Shown here: positions 1-7,406 of the stretch, in pieces
Numbering within the stretch: position 1 is the stretch's first letter
Layout of the letters: each line of letters begins with the position of its first letter
Assembly (NCBI GenBank): GCA_937863535.1
Contig: CALMGB010000295.1
Coordinates: 1 to 36,072 of the forward strand
Source: an uncultured Caulobacteraceae bacterium
GTDB taxonomy: Bacteria; Pseudomonadota; Alphaproteobacteria; Caulobacterales; Caulobacteraceae
Direction: 5' to 3'
Length of the DNA: 36,072 bases
Made by a program: the position numbers and the translations under genes
The notes under the pieces: model-generated
What the model saw: only the letters and a program-made list of their open reading frames with translations
What the model was told of the DNA's origin: nothing
Database searches by the model: none

Positions 1-111
1 GACCGATCCTCCGGGCGCGCCGCCGATCTGGGCTAAGGCTGCATGGGCGGCGAGGCTCGACGCCATGGCCGTCGCGCAGCACATGGTTAGCCGCAGGGTT
101 TGAAGCTTCAT
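1..111 (-). CDS. Exported protein, N-terminal fragment with signal peptide
   Basis: Too short for the ORF track. The minus strand reads ATG at 111-109 behind a good GGGAGG ribosome site and stays open for 37 codons to the window edge. The fragment has a classic Sec signal peptide: basic n-region (MKLQTLR), a hydrophobic/Ala-rich core, and a likely cleavage at AHA-A or ALA-Q around residues 24-28. The mature part begins QIGGAPGG. In alphaproteobacteria this start is common in TonB-dependent receptors and other envelope proteins, but the family cannot be decided from 37 residues. It is transcribed away from the rest of the window. Confidence 0.7.
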   Translation of the reverse strand, partial: MKLQTLRLTMCCATAMASSLAAHAALAQIGGAPGGSV

Positions 112-358
112 AATCCTCCCCAAGTCTTCTTGTGGCGTTCCGTCGTTGCGGATCCACCTTCGATATCTCACAGCCAGAAGCCGGATAGACGCTGCTGTCC
201 TCGTAAGATCGGACGGCATCCCGCCTGTCGGGTGACCTACCAAGCGACAGGATGGAGCGCCTGCCGCTTCAGTCGAAAGGTAGGCGTGCGGATTGGAACA
301 CAGTGCGCCCTGGCCTATGCTCGTATGGGCCGAGGTGAACTCAGCTCTGGAGCCTCCC

Positions 359-596
359 ATGCGCGCAGCCCGGATCAATGGCCTGGGTGGGCGGCCGGCT
401 CTTGTCGACATTGCGGAGCCTGAGCCTCGACCCGGCGGCTCGTTGATCACCGTCATCGCAGGCGGCGGCGGGTCCATCGACCTCCAGGGCGCCAATGGCG
501 TCTTCGGCCCGATCGACGACCGGCTCGAAGACGCTGTGCTAGCCCTGGGCGGGCCAGAGCGCCGGCCCGCGCGCCAAGGTCGTCGTACGTCCATGA
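359..596 (+). pseudogene. Remnant of an MDR (zinc-type alcohol dehydrogenase/quinone reductase) gene, internal deletion and frameshift
   Basis: The ATG at 359 opens MRAARINGLGGRPALVDIAE followed by a PEPRPGG stretch, which is the typical first beta-strand region of medium-chain dehydrogenases. About 30 codons further on, past a shift of frame, a second frame reads AGPRAKVVVRP and stops at 594-596. That is the typical C-terminal strand of the same family. The roughly 250-residue middle (GroES-like core and nucleotide-binding Rossmann domain) is absent. The longer track ORF 293..625 crosses the remnant without encoding the C-terminal frame. I infer an internal deletion plus indel that killed the gene. 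It lies just upstream of the glutathione peroxidase and is co-oriented with it. Confidence 0.6.
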
Positions 597-655
597 TCCT
601 TGGCCTGCCGCGCCAGGATGTCTGACGGCTCGCAAGCCCACACGAGGACATTTCC

Positions 656-1213
656 ATGACCGCCGCTCTCACCGACATTGCCTTCACGCGGATGGACGGC
701 GCGGGCGCGACTCTTGCAGACTTTGGCGGCAAGGTGCTGCTGATCGTCAACGTGGCGTCCAAGTGCGGCCTCACCCCGCAGTATGAAGGGCTGCAGGCGC
801 TGTACGCGGCCAGGCGACAGGACGGCTTCGAGGTGCTGGCCTTCCCGGCCAACGACTTCAATGGGCAGGAGCCCGGCACGGACGCCGAGATCATCGACTT
901 CTGCATCAGCACTTACGATGTCGAGTTTCCGGTCCTTAGCAAGATCGCCGTCACCGGTTCGGCTCGCCATTCCCTCTATGCGGCCCTGACGCAGACCGAA
1001 CCTGTCGCGGTCGGCGAAGGACCTATGCGCGCCCGTCTGGAGAGTTACGGCGTCAAGACGACCCCGCCGCCGGAAATCTCGTGGAACTTTGAGAAATTCC
1101 TGATCGATCGAAACGGACAGGTCGTAGGACGCTTCGCCCCGGATGTGCCCGCGGACGATCCACGTCTCGTGGCCAGCATCGAAGAGGCGCTGGCCGCCCC
1201 GTCGCCGAGCTAA
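656..1213 (+). CDS. Glutathione peroxidase family (thiol peroxidase)
   Basis: This 185-residue protein has the expected length for the bacterial BtuE/GPx family, which reduces hydrogen peroxide and lipid hydroperoxides with glutathione or thioredoxin in the cytoplasm or periplasm. Visible motifs in order are NVASKCGLTPQY with the peroxidatic Cys37 (Cys rather than selenocysteine), FPANDFNGQEPGT with the catalytic Gln71, a second Cys83 in DFCISTYDVEFP at the usual resolving position, and WNFEKFLIDRNG near the C-terminus carrying the catalytic Trp/Asn. The start ATG follows GAGGACA at a good distance. It stands alone after the MDR remnant and converges on the P450 operon. The oxygenase-rich surroundings would make peroxide protection useful, but no co-regulation is visible. 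Confidence 0.95.
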   Translation: MTAALTDIAFTRMDGAGATLADFGGKVLLIVNVASKCGLTPQYEGLQALYAARRQDGFEVLAFPANDFNGQEPGTDAEIIDFCISTYDVEFPVLSKIAVTGSARHSLYAALTQTEPVAVGEGPMRARLESYGVKTTPPPEISWNFEKFLIDRNGQVVGRFAPDVPADDPRLVASIEEALAAPSPS

Positions 1214-1246
1214 TCCGCACCTTCAGCTTGCGCTTCAGCGATTAGC

Positions 1247-1411
1247 TCATGGAGACAGCTTGGAGATCAGCGCAGCGATGATGACCAGAAGGGCGGAAGA
1301 TAGAAGGACAGACGCAGCGCCACCGACGCGCCGCGTCTGAGATGGATCGCTCCCAGCCGGCTCGGCGAAGCCAGATCGGCGCTCCGTTCCGCAGCCGGCC
1401 GTCACATCCAC
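1247..1411 (-). CDS. Possible small single-pass membrane protein
   Basis: This ORF is below the track's length cut-off. Read on the minus strand from GTG 1411 it gives 54 residues: a polar N-terminal half, then basic TRRVGG, then the hydrophobic run AASVLLSSALLVIIAALIS, ending KLSP. One transmembrane helix with flanking positive charges fits a C-tail-anchored small protein. A second GTG at 1405 is equally possible. The ribosome site is weak and I know no family, so it may be a chance ORF in the 243-base gap between the converging peroxidase and P450 genes. Confidence 0.25.
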   Translation of the reverse strand: MDVTAGCGTERRSGFAEPAGSDPSQTRRVGGAASVLLSSALLVIIAALISKLSP

Positions 1412-1456
1412 CGCATCACAAACCTGCCTTTAGCAAAGCTCGTGATGTCGGCTCCA

Positions 1457-2686
1457 TCAAGTATCTGCGGCCGCCCAGACCAGCGGCAGCTCCACCGGCT
1501 GGATCAGGCCGAGGTGGCTGACCACCTTGTGGCCCGGTTTGACGGCGAAGTCTGGGATCGTGCTCAGGAACTCCTCCATGGCGATGCGCATCTCGCGGCG
1601 GGCCAGGTGCATGCCCACGCAGAGATGCGGGCCGTAGCCGAAGCTCACCTGCTTGGGCTTGCGGTCTAGGATGATGTCGTCGGGGCGTTCGTACTCGTCC
1701 GGATCGCGCCCGGCCAGGGTGGTGGACATGGTCACCTTGTCGCCCGGCATGAAGGTCACGCCCTTCAGCGTCACCTCCTTGCTGCAGGTCCGAAACGTGG
1801 TGACGGCGGGGTAGGCGCGCATCAGCTCGTCGATGGCGGCCGGGATCTGGTCAGGATGGGCGCGGAGCTGCGCCTGGTGCTCGGGGTGTTCGGCCAGATG
1901 GCGGAACTGCAGGCCGATGTGGGTCGAGACCGTGTCCAGCCCGCCGATGAACAGGTTGAAGGTGAAGCCGACCAGCTCGTCCTCGGTCAGCTTGCGCCCG
2001 TCGATCTCGGCCTGGACGCCATAGGTGACGAGGTCCTCCTTCGGATTGTGCCGGCGGTCCTCGATCTCCGCCCGCAGGTAGTCCACCACTGATCGCGTGG
2101 CCGCCGCGATCTTGCCGAGATCATGGTTGTGCAGCAGCCCCATCTCCCATTCCAGGAACTGCTTGGTCCGTTCATGCGGCAGGCCCATCAGCTCCAGGAA
2201 GACCTTGATCGGGAACTCGAAGGCGAAGTCGGCCATGAATTCGCATTCGTCCCGATCCTTGAAGACGTCGATGTACTCGCGCGCATAGAAGCGGATACGA
2301 TCCTCCAGCCGGGTCATGGCCTTGGGCGTGAAGATCGGGTTGACGAAGGCGCGGTGCAGGGCGTGCATCGGCGGGTCCGATTCCGCCGGCAGGTTGTTCC
2401 AGGTCTCGCCGATCAGCTTGGAAAAGGGCGAGAAGTCCTTCACCGAGAAGTGCTCGGTGTCGAAGTACACTTGGCGCAAGTCCTCGGTCCGCCGTATCAC
2501 CCAGGCGCCCGTGCCGCCGGGATAAGCGTGCTCGGCGTAGAAGACCTCCGGCAGCTTGTGCACCTCGGCGGCCATGTCGCCGAAGGGGTCGCGCTCGGTG
2601 GTGGTGCCGAAGACGAACGGAAACGGCCGCACCAGGTCTTCGGGCACGTGGGACGGCAAGGGAATGCTGGGGAAGCTGAGGTCCAT
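1457..2686 (-). CDS. Cytochrome P450 monooxygenase
   Basis: A soluble 409-residue bacterial class I P450 without a membrane anchor. The I-helix motif is FIGGLDTVSTH (residues about 246-256; Asp251-Thr252 are the proton-relay pair, with Gly replacing the common Ala-Gly start). The K-helix ExxR is ELMR (287-290). The haem loop is SFGYGPHLCVGMHLAR with the cysteine ligand at residue 356. It needs electrons from a ferredoxin and reductase. The ferredoxin at 28631-28837 is of the P450 type and the reductase at 30938-32119 could serve, but both are distant. The start ATG has GGGAGA upstream. It is the last gene of the GntR-ACAD-P450 operon, 74 bases after the dehydrogenase. Likely role: hydroxylation of a terpenoid, steroid or alkyl substrate; the exact substrate is unknown. 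Confidence 0.95.
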   Translation of the reverse strand: MDLSFPSIPLPSHVPEDLVRPFPFVFGTTTERDPFGDMAAEVHKLPEVFYAEHAYPGGTGAWVIRRTEDLRQVYFDTEHFSVKDFSPFSKLIGETWNNLPAESDPPMHALHRAFVNPIFTPKAMTRLEDRIRFYAREYIDVFKDRDECEFMADFAFEFPIKVFLELMGLPHERTKQFLEWEMGLLHNHDLGKIAAATRSVVDYLRAEIEDRRHNPKEDLVTYGVQAEIDGRKLTEDELVGFTFNLFIGGLDTVSTHIGLQFRHLAEHPEHQAQLRAHPDQIPAAIDELMRAYPAVTTFRTCSKEVTLKGVTFMPGDKVTMSTTLAGRDPDEYERPDDIILDRKPKQVSFGYGPHLCVGMHLARREMRIAMEEFLSTIPDFAVKPGHKVVSHLGLIQPVELPLVWAAADT

Positions 2687-2760
2687 GCGGGTCTCCCGTC
2701 AGTTTGCACCGTTTAGCCGGGCAGCAAATCTGGCCGGCCTCTCGTCGGATAGGCTGGATG

Positions 2761-3924
2761 TCAGTAGGAGCGGGGCAGCCCGAAGCTCTCGGCTATGCCG
2801 TTGCGCACCATCTCGTTGGTGATCGGCCCGATGCGCCACAGCCGGGAGTCCCGCCAGTAGCGCTGCATGTCGGTCTCGGCGGAATAGCCCATGCCGCCCA
2901 GGATCTGGATGCCGAGGTCGGCCGCCTTGTTGGCGTTCTCAGAGGCGACGAGCTTGACCATGTTGGACTCCAGCCCGCAGTCCTGGCCGGTGGTCATCTT
3001 CCAGGCGGCGTAGTTCACCATCAGCTCGGTGGTGGTGCGCATGGTCGCGATGTCGGCCACGTAGTGCTGCAGCGCCTGGAACTGGCCGATCGGTTTGCCG
3101 AAGGCGTGGCGCTGCTTCATGTAGTCGACCGCGTCCTCCAGCACCCCGTCGATGACGCCGAGCGCGAACGAGCCGACCATGATCCGCTCGTTGTTGAGCG
3201 TCGGCAGCAGCATGTACCAGGCCTTGTCGGGGGTCCCCAGCACGTCCTCGTCCGGCACGAAGGCGTCCTGCAGACTGACCGAGCAGGAGCCCATGGACCG
3301 CATGCCGAGCTTGGACAGGGGCGTGATCTCCACGCCCGGAGTCTTTGTGGAGACCCAGAACAGGGTCAGCCCCTGGTGCTTCTTGGTGACCGTCTTGTCG
3401 GTTCGCGCCAGGCACAGCAGGTAGTCGGCCACATGCGCCGAGGAGCTCCAGGTCTTCTCCCCGGTGATCTTCCAGCCGCCCTCCACCCTCTCGGCGGTGG
3501 TGCGCATGGCGCCCAAGAGGTCGGTGCCGCCGCTGGGCTCGGTGAAGGCGATGGCCGCCTTCAGCTCGCCGGCGGCGATCTTGGGCAGGTACTTCTGCTT
3601 CTGCGCCTCGGTGCCGTAGATGCCGATGGACTTGGAGCCGGCGAAGGAGGTGATGCCCCAGATCCAGGACAGCCCGCCGAGCGAGCGGGACAGCTCCCGC
3701 GCCAGGATCATCTGCATGATGACGTCGCCGCCCTGCCCGCCATACTCTTCCGGGATGCCGACGCCGTGAAAGCCGGCCTCGGTGAACTTCTCCCAAAGTG
3801 CGTGGGGATAGTTGTGCTCGTCGCGCTCTAGCTCGCGCGACCAGCTCTTGGGGACCTCTGCGTCGACCCAGCGGTGCACGGTATCCTGGAAGGCGCGGTA
3901 TTCTTCAGCGAGCGAGAAGTCCAT
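2761..3924 (-). CDS. Acyl-CoA dehydrogenase family protein
   Basis: A 387-residue FAD enzyme with the full acyl-CoA dehydrogenase layout. It has an N-terminal helical domain, the FAD/substrate loop AFTEPSGGTDLLGAM, the beta domain ending KLGMRSMG, and a C-terminal helical domain with KQRHAFGKPIGQFQALQ and QILGGMGYSAETDMQRYWRD. The family oxidises acyl-CoA to 2-enoyl-CoA and passes electrons to ETF. Where many members have the catalytic glutamate in IYEGT, this one reads RIGPITNEMV, so the usual base is not present at that position. The protein ends LPRSY, a tail I associate with one FadE-like clade. It lies 12 bases after the GntR gene and before the P450, so is probably co-transcribed with both. 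Confidence 0.93.
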   Translation of the reverse strand: MDFSLAEEYRAFQDTVHRWVDAEVPKSWSRELERDEHNYPHALWEKFTEAGFHGVGIPEEYGGQGGDVIMQMILARELSRSLGGLSWIWGITSFAGSKSIGIYGTEAQKQKYLPKIAAGELKAAIAFTEPSGGTDLLGAMRTTAERVEGGWKITGEKTWSSSAHVADYLLCLARTDKTVTKKHQGLTLFWVSTKTPGVEITPLSKLGMRSMGSCSVSLQDAFVPDEDVLGTPDKAWYMLLPTLNNERIMVGSFALGVIDGVLEDAVDYMKQRHAFGKPIGQFQALQHYVADIATMRTTTELMVNYAAWKMTTGQDCGLESNMVKLVASENANKAADLGIQILGGMGYSAETDMQRYWRDSRLWRIGPITNEMVRNGIAESFGLPRSY

Positions 3925-3936
3925 GATGCTAAGGCC

Positions 3937-4656
3937 TCACCTTGTTCGTCTTGCCGTGTTCAGGGATCGATGAGCGGCCGCCTCCCCCCGCTCGCTTTCG
4001 GCCAGGGCCTCGGCGAGGCAGACGAGCTTGGCCGACAGGCGGTCGAGGCGGACCAGCACGTTTGCCGTGTCGCCCCGGGTGAAGGCGTCGAGCATAGCGC
4101 GGTGCTCCCGCAGCCCGCTCTCCGACACCGTGGAGCGGCCGCGCAGCAGGATGAAGCGGGCGATCAGGGCGCGCCGGTCCAGCGTCACCCGCAGCAGCTC
4201 GCTATTGCCGGACGCGGCGATGAACAGAGTGTGGAAGGCTTGGCCCGCCTGGATGGCGCCCAGCGAGTCGTCGCCGGCAAGCGCCGCCTCGTAGTCGCTG
4301 ACGCAGGCCGTCAGGGCCTCGAGCTGGCTCGGGCCGATGTTGGGGAAGCCCCAGACATAGCCCATCCGCCACAAGGCGCCCTGGACGCGCAGCAGGGCCG
4401 CGGCCGCGGCCGGCTCGATCGGGCTCACTCGCTTCAGCCGGTGCGCCTCGATCTCCACCAAGCCTTCGGACGCCAGCTCCACGAAGGCTTCCCGCACGGG
4501 CGTGGGGCTGACGCCGAGCCGGAAGGCCAGCTCGACCTCCCTGAGCAGGGCGCCCGGCGCAAGCTCGCCCGCCACGATCGCGGTGCGCAGATGCTCCACC
4601 ACCGCTTGGCTGCGGGTCGGCGGGGAGGCCAAGCGGCTTATGGCTGGTTGGGTCAT
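3937..4656 (-). CDS. GntR family regulator, FCD (FadR) subfamily
   Basis: I use the internal ATG at 4656, because GGGAGGAAGACC sits directly before it. The track's longer start (4707) adds 17 residues without a ribosome site. The resulting 239-residue protein has an N-terminal winged helix-turn-helix (about residues 16-76; LRTAIVAGELAPGALL, LGVSPTPVREAFVELASEGL) and an all-helical FCD ligand domain. The latter includes FHTLFIAASGNSELL and EHRAMLDAFTRGD, which hold the histidines that bind metal in this subfamily. Such regulators usually repress a neighbouring catabolic operon and respond to an organic-acid or acyl ligand. Here it is the first gene of the GntR-ACAD-P450 operon and is probably autoregulated through the palindrome at 4726-4737. 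Confidence 0.92.
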   Translation of the reverse strand: MTQPAISRLASPPTRSQAVVEHLRTAIVAGELAPGALLREVELAFRLGVSPTPVREAFVELASEGLVEIEAHRLKRVSPIEPAAAAALLRVQGALWRMGYVWGFPNIGPSQLEALTACVSDYEAALAGDDSLGAIQAGQAFHTLFIAASGNSELLRVTLDRRALIARFILLRGRSTVSESGLREHRAMLDAFTRGDTANVLVRLDRLSAKLVCLAEALAESERGEAAAHRSLNTARRTR

Positions 4657-4725
4657 GGTCTTCCTCCCGCGCGGTCGGCCGGGACTAGTCGCGGCTTCTA
4701 CACCCACGCCGATACAGTACCAAGT

Positions 4726-4737
4726 ATTCTATAGAAT
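4726..4737. promoter_or_regulatory. Perfect 12-bp palindrome, candidate GntR operator
   Basis: ATTCTATAGAAT is a perfect palindrome in an AT-rich island of otherwise GC-rich DNA, about 70 bases upstream of the GntR start. A further AGAAT half-site follows (GCAGAATATG). FCD-type GntR proteins bind short AT-rich palindromes of this size near their own promoters. The assignment to this regulator is inference from position. Confidence 0.5.
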
Positions 4738-4820
4738 GCAGAATATGAGGCGACATCGCTTGCAAACGTGCACGGCGGCTGGATTGCGATGGCAGATGCT
4801 GGGGCTCCACCTCACACTCC

Positions 4821-4910
4821 GGCCTCATCTTGAGCCTGTCGAAGGACGAGGCCGCGGCACGCCCGTTGAACGCTTGGTCCTTCGACAGGCCCAGGGATGA
4901 GCCGAATGCC
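4821..4910. repeat. Dispersed palindromic intergenic repeat, copy 1
   Basis: Two arms (about 4821-4847 and 4877-4903) are imperfect inverted repeats sharing the core CTGTCGAAGGAC / GTCCTTCGACAG, separated by about 29 bases. A second copy with the same architecture and the same trailing GCGAATGCCA-like end lies at 22761-22849. The transcript would form a long hairpin. It fills most of the 326-base gap between the GntR and MaoC-like genes. The rest of the gap holds the AT-rich palindrome and no gene I can support. Confidence 0.8.
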
Positions 4911-4982
4911 AGCATTTGCGCCTGAGCCCATCTCGCAATAGCTGGCGGAGTGGTTGCCGACGATCAGACCGTTTTAAGACCG

Positions 4983-5468
4983 ATGCGCTTCCTGGAGGAC
5001 CTCGTTGTGGGCGAGCGACGCCGTTCACCGAGCCGTTGGGTCAGCGAGGCGGAGATCATCACCTTCGCCCGGCAGTTCGACCCACAAGACTTCCACACCG
5101 ACCCGGAGCAGGCCGCCGCCTCCAGCTTCGGCGGGCTGGTGGCGAGCGGCGTGCATACGGCCGCCCTCTGGCGGCGCATGGACCACGAGGCCAACGGCGA
5201 CATCGCGTTCGTGTGCGGGCTGGGCTGGGACGAGACCCGCTGGCGGCGTCCGCTTCGCCCGGGTGACCTGATCCACGCCGAGTCCGAGCTGCTGAGCAAG
5301 CGTCCGTCAGGCTCGCGCACGGACCGAGGCGTCTGCTGTTTCGCCTTCTCCGTGCGGCTGGAGGACGAGACGGTGCTGCTTAGCTTCGTCGGGATCAACC
5401 TCGTCTACACGCGGGCGGGTGCGCGGCAGGTCGGAGCGGCTGACCAGCCGCTCAGCGGCAGCCGATGA
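4983..5468 (+). CDS. MaoC-like hot-dog dehydratase
   Basis: A single hot-dog domain with the MaoC signature FARQFDPQDFHTDPEQA followed by FGGLVASGVHTAAL. Members are (R)-specific enoyl-CoA hydratases or related acyl-CoA dehydratases. The Asp/His pair (FDPQDFH) forms the oxyanion-hole catalytic site. I prefer ATG 4983, giving MRFLEDLVVGER, the usual family start. The track begins at GTG 4950, which adds 11 residues and has no spaced ribosome site; neither start has a strong one. The length of 161 residues suits a single-domain member. Its 3' end overlaps the converging SDR gene by 17 bases. It probably acts in side-chain or ring-cleavage acyl-CoA metabolism with the acyl-CoA dehydrogenases here. 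Confidence 0.88.
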   Translation: MRFLEDLVVGERRRSPSRWVSEAEIITFARQFDPQDFHTDPEQAAASSFGGLVASGVHTAALWRRMDHEANGDIAFVCGLGWDETRWRRPLRPGDLIHAESELLSKRPSGSRTDRGVCCFAFSVRLEDETVLLSFVGINLVYTRAGARQVGAADQPLSGSR

Positions 5469-6234
5469 TGCCGCCGTCCACCGGGATCTCAGCCCCCGTG
5501 ACATAGGCCCCGGCGCGGGAGGCCAGGAAGACGATGATGCCGGCGATGTCGTCCGGTCTGCCGAGCCGGCGCAGCGGGATATGGTTGTCGATCACGCCCT
5601 TGGGCGCGCCCTCGTTGTCGCGCAGGTGCGCGGTCATGGAGGTGGGGAAAAAGCCCGGCAGCACCGCGTTGACAGTGATGTTGCGTTCCGAGAGGTCGGC
5701 GGCGAGCTGGCGGCTGAGCTGGTGGATGGCCGCCTTGCTGGCCGAGTAGGAATAGGCCTGCAGCGGCTCGATCGCTACGCCCGCCACCGAGCCGATATTG
5801 ATGACTCGGGAGGGCCCGTCAGCCGCCCCGCTGGCGGTCAGCTCGGGCAGGAACTCGCGCACCAACGTGAAGGGCGTCTGCACGTTGACGGCCATGACGC
5901 CGGGCCACGCCTTGTCCGGAAAGGTCTCGATCGGACCGCCCCAGGTCTTGCCGGCGTTGTTGACTAGGATGTCCAGGCCGCCGACCGCCTCGCGGTAGCG
6001 CCTGGCCAGCTCCACGGCGGCCTCGGGCGTGGACAGGTCGGCCGGGAGCGGGGTGCACGGGCCGATCGCCGACATCTCCTGCGCCGCGCGCTCGCAGACC
6101 TCGGCCTTGCGCGAGGTGATCGCCACCTGTGCGCCCGCGCGCAGCAGGCCCTCGGCGATCATGCGGCCGAGCCCCTGGGCGCCCCCGGTGACCAGGGCGC
6201 GCTTGCCGCTGAGGCTGAACAGGCCCCTGTCCAC
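5452..6234 (-). CDS. SDR family oxidoreductase (classical, FabG-like)
   Basis: A classical short-chain dehydrogenase. It has the cofactor motif TGGAQGLG (residues 16-23), NNAG at about 92-95, catalytic Ser149 (NIGSVAG), Tyr163/Lys167 (YSASK), and the C-terminal VTGAEIPVDGG typical of FabG-like members. I choose GTG 6234, one base after the stop of the upstream MDR gene, giving 260 residues. The track's ATG at 6279 would add 15 residues that merely overlap the MDR coding end. MDR and SDR are thus directly abutting and probably translationally coupled. It oxidises or reduces a hydroxyl/keto group with NAD(P)(H); the substrate is unknown. Its end overlaps the MaoC-like gene tail to tail. Confidence 0.92.
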   Translation of the reverse strand: MDRGLFSLSGKRALVTGGAQGLGRMIAEGLLRAGAQVAITSRKAEVCERAAQEMSAIGPCTPLPADLSTPEAAVELARRYREAVGGLDILVNNAGKTWGGPIETFPDKAWPGVMAVNVQTPFTLVREFLPELTASGAADGPSRVINIGSVAGVAIEPLQAYSYSASKAAIHQLSRQLAADLSERNITVNAVLPGFFPTSMTAHLRDNEGAPKGVIDNHIPLRRLGRPDDIAGIIVFLASRAGAYVTGAEIPVDGGIIGCR

Positions 6235-6235
6235 C

Positions 6236-7243
6236 TCAGGCCCCAACGCCGATGACGACCTTTCCGAAGCCGTGCCCATCTTCGAGATAGGCTAGGGCGG
6301 CCTTGGCGTCGGCCAGATCGAAGCGGCGGTCGATCACCGGCTGAATCCTGTGCTCGGCGACGAAAGCGACCATTGCCTCGAACTCCGCCAGGTTGCCGAC
6401 GTTGGTGCCGATGACCTGGACATTCTTCAGGAACAGCTCCGGCGCGTTCACCGGAAAGCTCATCCCGCCGGTGGAGCCATAGATCACCACCCGCGCGCCC
6501 ATATTGAGCGCGCGACCGTAGCTCGGATAGCCGCCGGCCGGGGCGCCGTCGAACACGACGTCGATCCCGCCCGTGGCCTTGGGCAGCGCCTTGCGGGTGG
6601 CCTCGTCCTTGTAGTTGAAGCCGCCCTTGGCTCCGAGCGCCTTGGCCTTGTCCAGCGTCTCCTGCGAGCCGCTGGTGACGAACACCTCAGCTCCCATGGC
6701 CACCCCCAGGGTCAGGGCGAAGGTGGCGACCCCGCCGCCGATGCCGGTCACCAGCAGCTTCTCCCCGGCCTTAAGCCCGCCCTTGGTCACCAGGCCCCGC
6801 CAGGCCGTCAGGGCGCCGAGCGGCAGCGCCGCGGCGGCCTCGAAGTCGAGGTGTTCGGGCTTGGCCACCGCGCTGGCGGTCGGGACGCAGATGGCGTCTG
6901 CGATCGTACCGGGCCCGGGCATGCCCAGCAGGCCGAAGGCGGCGGCGGGATAGCGGGGGTCCTCGCCCCAATCCAGGCCCGGATAGAGCACCACCGCCCG
7001 GCCGACGAGGCTTGGATCAACCCCCTCTCCGACCGCATCGATGACGCCCGCGCCGTCGGCCCCGAGGGTCGCCGGCAGGCTCATGCCTGGATACTGGCCG
7101 CGGATGATCCACAGCTCGCGATGGTTCAGGGCGGCGGCCTTCAGAGCCACGCGCACCTCGCCCGCCGCGGGCGCGGGCGTCGGCGCCTCGTCCAGCGAGA
7201 CGGCGTCCAGTCCGTCCGCGGTCTTTAGGCTGAGTACGCGCAT
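6236..7243 (-). CDS. Medium-chain (MDR) NAD(P)-dependent dehydrogenase/quinone reductase-like
   Basis: 335 residues from ATG 7243, where MRVLSLKTADGLDAVSLDEA is the normal MDR beginning. The track start at 7501 adds 86 residues lying in the divergent promoter and antisense to the regulator. The GroES-like domain contains NHRELWIIRGQYPG and GADGAGVIDAVGEGV, and the Rossmann domain has LLVTGIGGGVATFALTLG. The GHE motif that binds catalytic zinc is replaced by GADGAG and no structural-zinc cysteine cluster is seen. It is therefore probably a zinc-independent quinone-oxidoreductase/enoyl-reductase type rather than an alcohol dehydrogenase. It forms a pair with the following SDR and is divergent from the LuxR/MalT regulator, which may control it. 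Confidence 0.9.
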   Translation of the reverse strand: MRVLSLKTADGLDAVSLDEAPTPAPAAGEVRVALKAAALNHRELWIIRGQYPGMSLPATLGADGAGVIDAVGEGVDPSLVGRAVVLYPGLDWGEDPRYPAAAFGLLGMPGPGTIADAICVPTASAVAKPEHLDFEAAAALPLGALTAWRGLVTKGGLKAGEKLLVTGIGGGVATFALTLGVAMGAEVFVTSGSQETLDKAKALGAKGGFNYKDEATRKALPKATGGIDVVFDGAPAGGYPSYGRALNMGARVVIYGSTGGMSFPVNAPELFLKNVQVIGTNVGNLAEFEAMVAFVAEHRIQPVIDRRFDLADAKAALAYLEDGHGFGKVVIGVGA

Positions 7244-7252
7244 GGGCCGAGG

Positions 7253-7316
7253 TTCCGACGGAATGGGGAGGCTGGCTTGGAAACGCTCGGCCGTCGATGG
7301 ACACCTATCCGACGGC
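7253..7316. promoter_or_regulatory. Divergent promoter region with two inverted repeats
   Basis: The 163-base gap between the MDR start (7243) and the regulator start (7407) contains TTCCG-A-CGGAA at 7253-7263, an odd-length palindrome just upstream of the MDR ATG. It also contains GCCGTCG (7290-7296) with CGACGGC (7310-7316), arms separated by 13 bases. Either could be an operator for the large LuxR-type regulator. Function is inferred from position only; GC-rich DNA produces such repeats by chance. Confidence 0.3.
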
Positions 7317-7406
7317 AGGACGGCAGGCTTGCCAAAGCCGACCCGCACGCTCAGAATATATTTCACGAGGAGCGACCGCCAGAAGTCGCACCCGGGAGGA
7401 CTGCCG

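Noticed and set aside
4950-4982. GTG start for the MaoC-like gene
   Set aside because: GGCGGA abuts the GTG with no spacing and the extra residues are unlike the family; ATG 4983 gives the usual N-terminus. Not fully excluded.
7041-7406. N-terminal extension of the LuxR/MalT-type regulator in the ORF track
   Set aside because: It runs antisense through the start of the MDR gene, and a strong GGGAGGA site precedes the ATG at 7407.
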